Shown piece after piece: positions 5,886-10,919 of a stretch of DNA of 10,919 nt; the stretch's first letter is position 1; every line of letters starts with the position of its first letter. The notes under the pieces were generated by a model that was not told where the DNA came from, made no database searches, and saw only the letters and a list, made by a program, of their open reading frames with translations. The stretch covers positions 1 to 10,919 of the forward strand of contig DASUMQ010000159.1 of assembly GCA_036277615.1 (NCBI GenBank), in the 5' to 3' direction. A program made the position numbers and the translations under genes. The stretch is from RPQJ01 sp036277615. GTDB lineage: Bacteria; Pseudomonadota; Gammaproteobacteria; Steroidobacterales; Steroidobacteraceae.

Positions 5886-7153
5886 ACGTACGCGCTACCC
5901 TCGCCGAAACGATGGACGCGCTCGGTCGCGAGGCCGTCGTCGCGCGCCGCGTGCTCGCCGCCTCGGCAGGCGAGCAGCGCAACCGCGCGCTGCACGCGAT
6001 GGCTGCGGCGTTGCGTGCGCAGCAGTCGCACGTGCTCGCCGCAAACGAACGCGACGTCGCGGCGGCCACGCAGGCGGGGCTCGGCAAGGCGGCCCTCGAC
6101 CGCCTCGCGCTCGATGGCACGCGCGTCGAGGCCATGGCGCGCGGCGTCGAGGAGATCGCCGCTCTGCCGGACCCGATCGGCGCCGTGATCGCCGAGTGGA
6201 CCCGACCGAACGGTTTGCGCATCCAGCGCGTGCGGGTGCCGCTGGGCGTGATCGGCATTGTGTACGAGAGCCGGCCCAACGTGACCTGCGACGCCGGCGC
6301 GCTCTGCCTCAAGTCCGCCAACGCCGCGATCCTGCGCGGCGGCAGCGAAAGCCACCACTCGAGCACGGCCATCCACGGATGCCTGGTCGCGGGGCTGCGT
6401 GCCGCGGGCCTGCCCGACGCGTGCATCCAGCTCGTGCCGACCACCGACCGTGCCGCGGTCGGCATGATGCTCGCAGGCCTCGACGGCGCGATCGACGTCA
6501 TCGTGCCGCGCGGCGGCAAGAGCCTGATCGCCCGGGTCCAGCAGGAGGCACGCGTGCCCGTGATCGGGCACCTCGAGGGCATCTGCCACGTCTACGTCGA
6601 CAAGGCGGCGAACCTGGAGATGGCGCGCGCGATCGTGCTCAACGCCAAGCTGCGCCGGACCGGCGTCTGCGGCGCCGCCGAAACCCTGCTCGTCGACACC
6701 GCTGCCGAGCGTACGCATCTCGCGCCGCTGGTGCGCGCGCTGCTGGACGCCGGGTGTGAAGTGCGCGGCGACGTGGCGACGCGAGCCGTGGACGCGCGCG
6801 TGGTGCCGGCGTCCGACCAGGACTGGCACACCGAGTACCTCGACGCGATCATTTCCGTCAAGCTCGTCGACGGCGTCGACGACGCGATCGAACACATCGC
6901 TCGTTACGGGTCCGACCACACCGAGTCGATCGTGACCGACGACTTGGCGACGGCCGAGCGTTTTCTCGGGCGCGTGGACAGCGCGATCGTGCTGCACAAC
7001 GCCTCGACGCAGTTCGCGGACGGCGGCGAGTTCGGCATGGGCGCGGAGATCGGCATCTCGACGGATCGCTTCCACGCGCGTGGCCCCGTCGGCGTCGAGC
7101 AACTGACCAGCTACAAGTACGTGGTGCGGGGCAGCGGCCAGACGAGGAAGTGA
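5882..7153 (+). CDS. proA: Gamma-glutamyl phosphate reductase (glutamate-5-semialdehyde dehydrogenase)
   Basis: The 423-residue enzyme reduces L-glutamyl-5-phosphate with NADPH to glutamate-5-semialdehyde, which cyclises to pyrroline-5-carboxylate. It is an aldehyde-dehydrogenase-fold protein. Diagnostic segments are VPLGVIGIVYESRPNVTCDAG (119-139), LKSANAAILRGGSE (143-156), VPRGGKSLI (208-216), IGHLEGICHVYVD (228-240), the catalytic C263 in RRTGVCGAAETLL, and HNASTQFADGGEFGMGAEIG (372-391). TG(V/I)CGAAE around the cysteine differs from the STCNTVE of E. coli and resembles other proteobacterial ProA types. The start is TTG at 5882, overlapping the proB stop as TTGA. An ATG at 5912 would give 413 residues and removes nothing conserved beyond the first residues, but neither has an obvious ribosome site, so coupling favours TTG. 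The stop touches the heptamer repeat array. Confidence 0.95.
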   Translation: MNVRATLAETMDALGREAVVARRVLAASAGEQRNRALHAMAAALRAQQSHVLAANERDVAAATQAGLGKAALDRLALDGTRVEAMARGVEEIAALPDPIGAVIAEWTRPNGLRIQRVRVPLGVIGIVYESRPNVTCDAGALCLKSANAAILRGGSESHHSSTAIHGCLVAGLRAAGLPDACIQLVPTTDRAAVGMMLAGLDGAIDVIVPRGGKSLIARVQQEARVPVIGHLEGICHVYVDKAANLEMARAIVLNAKLRRTGVCGAAETLLVDTAAERTHLAPLVRALLDAGCEVRGDVATRAVDARVVPASDQDWHTEYLDAIISVKLVDGVDDAIEHIARYGSDHTESIVTDDLATAERFLGRVDSAIVLHNASTQFADGGEFGMGAEIGISTDRFHARGPVGVEQLTSYKYVVRGSGQTRK

Positions 7154-7248
7154 CTAGCGATTAGTGTCTAGCGGTTAGTAGGACGCCGAGCGGCGCAGCC
7201 GCTCCAACTAGACACTAGACACTAGACACCAGACACTAATCACTAGCG
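7153..7248. repeat. Inverted array of 7-bp repeats around a GC hairpin (likely bidirectional terminator)
   Basis: The right arm (7208-7246) is a tandem run of ACTAGAC units: three near-perfect copies, then ACCAGAC, ACTAATC and ACTAG. The left arm (7153-7182) holds the same heptamer in opposite orientation (CTAGCGA, TTAGTGT, CTAGCGG, TTAGTAG). Between them lies GAGCGGC-GCA-GCCGCTC (7188-7204), a perfect 7-bp stem with a 3-base loop. The transcript of either strand could therefore fold into a long imperfect hairpin. The array fills the gap between the convergent proA and moaE-moeB fusion genes, which suits a bidirectional terminator, although no T tract is present. Its AT content is clearly higher than its surroundings. 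The proA stop and the fusion-gene stop (7236-7238) both lie at or in the array. Confidence 0.75.
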
Positions 7249-8789
7249 AGCCCGGCGAGCCCGCCGGCGAGCGAATACACCTCGCGGTAGCCGTGGGACC
7301 GAAGGTGCTCGGCGAGCGCATGGCTGCGGACGCCGTGCGCGCAGACCACGAGGTAGCGGCCCTCGTCGGGCAACGCCGCCGCGCCCTCGACCAACGCACT
7401 CAACGGGACGTGCATCTCGATCTGCCAGTCCGGATCGTCGGTGGCGCGTTCCCAGCTTTCGCGGATGTCGACCAGGGTGAGGCCCGAGTCCCGCGCCGCG
7501 CGGAGCGTCGCGTAGTGCAGTTCGAGCCCCTCGGCCGTCGGCGTCGAATCCCGGAGCGTGCGGCGGCCGTGGTCGCATGCCGGGTTGCGGGACGCCCTGA
7601 GGGTGCGCCAGTGCATGCCGAGCAGGTCGAACGTGTGCAGCGCCGGGCGCGCGTCGGCTTCGAGGCCGAGCAGCAGCTTGAGCGCCTGCATCGCCTGCAT
7701 CGCGCCGAGCGCCGCGGGCACGGCCCCCAGTACGCCCGCCTCGGCGCAGTTGCCGACCAGGCCGTCGCGCGGGGCCTCCGGCCACAGGCAGCGCAGGCAC
7801 GGCCAATCCTCGCGCGGCACGTAGGTCTGCAGTTGCCCTTCGTACTGGTACACGCTGGCGAAGACGGCCGGCTTGCCGAGGCTGACGGCCGCGTCGTTGA
7901 CCAGGAACTTGGTCGCGAAGTTGTCGCTGCAGTCGACGACGAGGTCATAGCCGGCGAGCCACTGCGCGATGTTGGACGCGGTCGCGCGTTCGGCACGGAT
8001 CTCCACGTTCACTTCCGGGTTCAAGGCCCGCAGGCGCGCGGCGGCGACCTGCGCCTTCGACGCGCCGATGTCGGCCCAGCCGTAGAGCGGCTGGCGATGC
8101 AGGTTGCTTGCCTCGACGACGTCGCCGTCGACCACGCCGATGCGACCGACCCCCGCGGCTGCAAGGTACTGCAATACCGGCACGCCGAGACCGCCCGCGC
8201 CGATCACCAGCACCGAGCCGTGCTGCAGCCGTGCCTGGCCTGCGCGTCCGACCTCCGGCAACGCCACCTGCCGCGAATAGTCCGGCGCACCGTGCCCGCT
8301 CGAGTGGGCGTGTTCGTTTCCATGCGCGTGCGTGTGCGCGTGCGCGAGTTCGTGTTCCGCCGGCTGCGCGCAGCGCTCGCAGTTGACCCAACCCGAGTCG
8401 CCGTCGACGTAATGTTCCTTCTTCCAGATCGGGACGCGGTGCTTGACCTCGTCGATGATGTAGCGGCACGCGGCGAACGCCTCGGACCGGTGCGGCGCGC
8501 TCACTCCCACCCAGACGGCCATCTCGCCGAGCGCAAGGTCGCCGATGCGGTGCACGCAGGCCGCCCGGCGCACACCGTACTTCTCGACGGCCTCGGCCAC
8601 GATGCGCTCGCCTTCGCGCACGGCGAGCGCCGTGAAGGCTTCGTACTCCAGTCGGCGGACCTGGCGTCCCTCGTTGTGATCACGCACCCACCCCTCGAAG
8701 CTCGCGTAGCCTCCGCAGGAAGGATCCGCGAGCTCGGCACGACCGGCGTCCGTGTCGAGCGCGACCGTGCTGAAGGAAAATGCCCGCAT
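7236..8789 (-). CDS. moaE-moeB: MoaE-MoeB-rhodanese fusion: molybdopterin synthase large subunit joined to the MoaD-activating enzyme and a sulfurtransferase
   Basis: One 517-residue reading frame holds three domains. MoaE (about 1-135): FEGWVRDHNEG has R36, matching E. coli R39; VHRIGDLALGE and SAPHRSEAF follow; and VKHRVPIWKKEHY has K116 and K123, matching catalytic K119 and K126. A linker (137-166) has CERC and eight His. MoeB/ThiF (about 171-410): SRQVALPEVG, the nucleotide loop GAGGLG (197-202), VDGDVVEASNLHRQ (220-233), DCSDN (286-290), CLRC (331-334) and NCAEAGV around C348. The second zinc pair is incomplete, C405-D-H-G. Rhodanese (about 424-517): LVDIRESWE and the active loop CAHGVRS with C483. 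MoeB-rhodanese joining is known from eukaryotic MOCS3/Uba4; the N-terminal MoaE makes this a three-part protein. It would adenylate MoaD, supply persulfide sulfur and build molybdopterin. The ATG at 8789 overlaps the moaD stop (TGATG). The stop lies within the heptamer repeats. Confidence 0.93.
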   Translation of the reverse strand: MRAFSFSTVALDTDAGRAELADPSCGGYASFEGWVRDHNEGRQVRRLEYEAFTALAVREGERIVAEAVEKYGVRRAACVHRIGDLALGEMAVWVGVSAPHRSEAFAACRYIIDEVKHRVPIWKKEHYVDGDSGWVNCERCAQPAEHELAHAHTHAHGNEHAHSSGHGAPDYSRQVALPEVGRAGQARLQHGSVLVIGAGGLGVPVLQYLAAAGVGRIGVVDGDVVEASNLHRQPLYGWADIGASKAQVAAARLRALNPEVNVEIRAERATASNIAQWLAGYDLVVDCSDNFATKFLVNDAAVSLGKPAVFASVYQYEGQLQTYVPREDWPCLRCLWPEAPRDGLVGNCAEAGVLGAVPAALGAMQAMQALKLLLGLEADARPALHTFDLLGMHWRTLRASRNPACDHGRRTLRDSTPTAEGLELHYATLRAARDSGLTLVDIRESWERATDDPDWQIEMHVPLSALVEGAAALPDEGRYLVVCAHGVRSHALAEHLRSHGYREVYSLAGGLAGLASD

Positions 8790-9031
8790 CAGCCCCCCGC
8801 GACCGGCGGGATGAAGACGACGCGGTCGCCGCTCGCGAGCGGTGTCGTCCAGTCGCGGAACTCGTCATTGACCGCGACGCGCAGCAAGGCACGCGGCAGC
8901 GAAAAGCCGTGGTTCGCGCGGACCTGATCGTAGAGCTCGGCAGGGTCCGCCGCGGTCGTCTCGACCGTCTCCTCGCTGCGCCCGGCCTGTTCACGCAGCA
9001 CCGCGAAATATTGCAGGTGAATCCTGTTCAC
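8789..9031 (-). CDS. moaD: Molybdopterin synthase sulfur-carrier subunit MoaD
   Basis: The 80-residue ubiquitin-fold protein starts NRIHLQYFAVLREQAGRSEE and ends GDRVVFIPPVAGG. The C-terminal Gly-Gly, immediately before the stop, is the hallmark: it is adenylated by MoeB, converted to a thiocarboxylate, and inserted into the MoaE active site to donate two sulfurs. RVAVNDEF and DRVVFIPPVAGG are standard family segments. The GTG at 9031 is chosen because GCGAGG lies 5 bases upstream and the result is the usual 80-residue length. An in-frame TTG at 9061 would add ten unconserved residues. The moaC stop is 22 bases upstream. The stop overlaps the fusion-gene ATG by one base, so carrier, activator and partner subunit are translated together. 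Confidence 0.94.
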   Translation of the reverse strand: MNRIHLQYFAVLREQAGRSEETVETTAADPAELYDQVRANHGFSLPRALLRVAVNDEFRDWTTPLASGDRVVFIPPVAGG

Positions 9032-9053
9032 GGGAACCTCGCCCTCTGCAGGT

Positions 9054-9536
9054 TTATGCAATGCCGGCCGCCGTCACGTCGCGCTTGCCGCCGTGCTTTT
9101 CGACGAGGCGCGTCTCCGCGATCACGATCGCATGCGACAGCGCCTTGCACATGTCGTAGATCGTGAGGGCCGCGATCGAGGCACCGGTGAGCGCCTCCAT
9201 TTCGACGCCGGTCTTGTGATGGACCGACACCGTGCAACGCACCACCGCCTCGTCGCCCTGCATGTCGATCGAGACGTCGCAACGCTCGAGCCCGAGCGGA
9301 TGACAGAACGGAATCAGCTCGTGCGTGCGCTTGGCCGCCATGACGCCCGCGATGATCGCGGTCTGGAACACCGGGCCTTTGGCCGTCGCGTACTGCGCCT
9401 GCCGCAGCGTGCCGGCCACAGGCGCAGGAAAACGCACCCGCGTTTCCGCGACCGCCATGCGGTGCGTCACTGCCTTGTCTCCCACGTCCACCATCGTGGG
9501 CTTGCCCGCGGCGTCGACGTGCGTGAGCGCGCTCAT
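9054..9536 (-). CDS. moaC: Cyclic pyranopterin monophosphate synthase MoaC
   Basis: The 160-residue enzyme converts the 3',8-cyclo-GTP made by MoaA into cyclic pyranopterin monophosphate. Length and motifs match E. coli MoaC closely: LTHVDAAGKPTMVDVGDKAVTHR (4-26), GVMAAKRTHELIPFCHPL (64-81), HKTGVEMEALTGAS (107-120) and TIYDMCKAL (125-133). D128 and K131 fall at the same numbers as the E. coli active-site residues, and K53 in AKGPVF probably corresponds to E. coli K51. The C-terminus ends GGKRDVTAAGIA, slightly short. The ATG at 9536 has GAGGAG 7 bases upstream. It lies 11 bases after the moaA stop and 22 bases before moaD, in one operon. Confidence 0.97.
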   Translation of the reverse strand: MSALTHVDAAGKPTMVDVGDKAVTHRMAVAETRVRFPAPVAGTLRQAQYATAKGPVFQTAIIAGVMAAKRTHELIPFCHPLGLERCDVSIDMQGDEAVVRCTVSVHHKTGVEMEALTGASIAALTIYDMCKALSHAIVIAETRLVEKHGGKRDVTAAGIA

Positions 9537-9547
9537 GGCCGTGCTCC

Positions 9548-10588
9548 TCAGCCGCCGATGTAGTGCATCTCGACCTTGCGCAGCGGCGCTTCACTCGCGC
9601 GCAGCTCGCTGCGAAGCTCCGAATACCGGTCCGTCCGCTGCGACCACGCGTGGCGCATCAGGTCGAGCAGTTCGAGGTCCGACGCGCCGGCACGAAGCGG
9701 CGAGCGCAGGTCGACTCCGTGGGTCGCGAACAGGCAGGTGTAGAGCACGCCCTCGGACGAGAGGCGTGCACGGTTGCAGTCGCCGCAGAACGGGGCGCTC
9801 ACGGAGGATACGAAGCCGATCTCGCCCGCGCCGTCGTCGTAGACGTAGCGCTCGGCGACCTCGCCACGATAGCGGCCCGGCGCCGGCGACACGCTCCAGC
9901 GCGTGCGGATCCTTTCGAGCAACTCGGCCGACGGCACGACGTCGCGGGGATTCCAGTGATTGCGCGTGCCGACGTCCATGTACTCGATCAGCCGCACCGT
10001 GACGCCCGTCCCGCGGAAGTGCCCGAGCACGTCGAGCACGGTGTGGTCGTTGCGGCCCCGCTGCACCACGGTGTTGACCTTGACCGGCCGCAGTCCGGCC
10101 TCGAGCGCCGCCTCGATGCCCTGCAGTACCTGGGTGAGGCCGCCGAAGCCGCCGGACATTTCCGTGAACACCGCTTCGTCGAGCGAATCGAGGCTGACGG
10201 TGACGCGGTGCAGGCCATTGCCCTTGAGTTCGGCCGCATGTTGCGCGAGCAGCACGCCGTTGGTGGTGAGCGCGACGTCCTCGATCCCCTCGATGGTCGA
10301 CAGTTCCGAGACCAGCTCCGGCAGACCGCTGCGCAGCAGCGGCTCGCCGCCGGTCAGCCGCAGCTTCCGGACGCCGAGCCCGGCCGCGAGTCGCCCCAGT
10401 CGCGCGATCTCCTCGAAGGTCAGCCGCTCGGCCGACTTCAGGAAGCGGTACTTGTCGTGAAAGGTGGACTGCGGCATGCAGTACGGGCAACGAAAGTTGC
10501 ACCGGTCCATCACCGAGATCCGCAGGTCGTGGATCGGTCGCCCGAGCCGGTCGCGCAGGGGCGCCGACACCGTCGTCAGGTTCGTCAT
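9548..10588 (-). CDS. moaA: GTP 3',8-cyclase MoaA (radical SAM)
   Basis: The 346-residue enzyme catalyses the first step of molybdenum-cofactor synthesis, rearranging GTP by radical SAM chemistry. The SAM cluster motif is C30-x3-C34-x2-C37 in MDRCNFRCPYCMP. RLTGGEPLLR (77-86) is the GGEP SAM-binding segment, and LTTNGVLL, VTVSLDSLD and VKVNTVVQRG are further signatures. The C-terminal cluster ligands are C268, C271 and C285 in FCGDCNRARLSSEGVLYTC. The C-terminus MHYIGG keeps the Gly-Gly tail that MoaA inserts into its own active site. The ATG at 10588 is chosen because DRLGRPIHDLRISVMDRC begins soon after it and a GAGGA lies 10 bases upstream; an open frame continues further upstream but overlaps moeA out of frame. 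It is 31 bases after the moeA stop and 11 bases before moaC. Confidence 0.97.
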   Translation of the reverse strand: MTNLTTVSAPLRDRLGRPIHDLRISVMDRCNFRCPYCMPQSTFHDKYRFLKSAERLTFEEIARLGRLAAGLGVRKLRLTGGEPLLRSGLPELVSELSTIEGIEDVALTTNGVLLAQHAAELKGNGLHRVTVSLDSLDEAVFTEMSGGFGGLTQVLQGIEAALEAGLRPVKVNTVVQRGRNDHTVLDVLGHFRGTGVTVRLIEYMDVGTRNHWNPRDVVPSAELLERIRTRWSVSPAPGRYRGEVAERYVYDDGAGEIGFVSSVSAPFCGDCNRARLSSEGVLYTCLFATHGVDLRSPLRAGASDLELLDLMRHAWSQRTDRYSELRSELRASEAPLRKVEMHYIGG

Positions 10589-10619
10589 GCGGGCATTGTC
10601 CTCGCCACGGGCCGCGGCG

Positions 10620-10919
10620 TCACCACCGGTACAGCGGTGCGATGAAGCCCGCCTGCAGCTGGCGCGGGCCGGGCGGCAGCTCGACAAAACCGTCGGTGCC
10701 GAGCAACGACACGAAATCGCCCGAGCCGCGCGTCGGGCGCGGCATCGCGACCAAACCGAGCGCGGGGCTCTGCTCGATCCGCACCGGCAGGAAATGCCAC
10801 AGGCCGTCCTTGACGACGTGCGCGGCGCCGAGGGGCACGTGTTCGGGCGCGCGCGGACGGGCGCCGAGCATCCCGTAGATGGCGGGCAACGCATAGCGCA
10901 GCAGGCAGACCAGCGCGGA
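10620..10919 (-). CDS. moeA: Molybdopterin molybdenumtransferase MoeA, C-terminal part (gene begins beyond the right edge)
   Basis: The last 99 residues of a MoeA-like protein are visible; the start is outside the window. They open SALVCLLRYALPAIYGMLG, matching the segment after the conserved NPVS of MoeA's central domain. They end with the family's C-terminal beta-barrel domain IV: a strand-rich stretch, then RGSGDFVSLLGTDGFVELP and PGPRQLQAGFIAPLYRW. MoeA inserts molybdate into adenylylated molybdopterin. The C-terminal identification rests on a short, less conserved region, but its placement just upstream of moaA supports it strongly. The stop is 31 bases before moaA, so it is the upstream gene of the visible operon, and the operon promoter lies outside. 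Confidence 0.85.
   Translation of the reverse strand, partial: SALVCLLRYALPAIYGMLGARPRAPEHVPLGAAHVVKDGLWHFLPVRIEQSPALGLVAMPRPTRGSGDFVSLLGTDGFVELPPGPRQLQAGFIAPLYRW

Noticed and set aside
7153..7248. Heptamer array as a CRISPR or insertion-sequence end
   Set aside because: Units are only 7 bp with no spacers, there is no transposase, and no target-site duplication was seen.
7293..8927. Long plus-strand open frame (544 codons) opposite the MoaE-MoeB fusion gene
   Set aside because: It is a GC-driven shadow of the fusion gene, with no domain and no ribosome site.
9032..9061. Longer MoaD starting from TTG at 9061
   Set aside because: It adds ten residues not seen in the family; the GTG at 9031 has a better ribosome site and gives the usual 80-residue length.

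Overview
The window is very GC-rich and gene-dense, with short gaps and several start/stop overlaps, typical of a free-living, high-GC proteobacterium. The small acidic-tailed protein that resembles a family I know from Gammaproteobacteria, the HtpX type and the standalone Pat-like acetyltransferase point loosely to a gammaproteobacterium (Xanthomonadales/Nevskiales-like). That is inference, and no 16S or phylogenetic marker is present. No tRNA, rRNA, CRISPR, insertion sequence or phage gene was seen.

Layout: (1) 1-268, minus: 5' part of a DNA photolyase gene running off the left edge. (2) 297-332: strong minus-strand terminator just upstream of it. (3) 376-1260, minus: membrane metalloprotease HtpX. 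(4) 1464-1796, plus: small winged-helix DNA-binding protein, divergent from htpX. (5) 1838-2434 and 2431-2784, minus: a two-gene unit encoding a small protein with an extremely acidic tail followed, with a GTGA overlap, by a GNAT acetyltransferase. A good sigma70-like promoter lies upstream. (6) 2953-7153, plus: a three-gene unit of a long-form acyl-CoA dehydrogenase, proB and proA, joined by 4-base overlaps (ATGA and TTGA). The last two genes catalyse the first two steps of proline synthesis. (7) 7153-7248: an inverted array of degenerate 7-bp repeats around a GC-rich hairpin, lying exactly between two convergent genes. (8) 7236-10919, minus: a molybdenum-cofactor operon in transcription order moeA (3' end only), moaA, moaC, moaD, and a fusion gene joining MoaE, MoeB and a rhodanese domain.

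The most unusual item is the 517-residue fusion. MoaA and MoaC make cyclic pyranopterin monophosphate. MoaD carries sulfur on its C-terminal Gly-Gly. The fusion appears to hold three functions in one chain: adenylating MoaD (MoeB domain), supplying persulfide sulfur (rhodanese domain), and forming the large subunit of molybdopterin synthase (MoaE domain). A His-rich, Cys-containing linker separates the MoaE and MoeB parts. MoeA then handles molybdate insertion. No moaB/mogA is visible here. Other points of note are the heptamer repeat array and the polyaspartate tail. I found no clearly new defence or mobile system.
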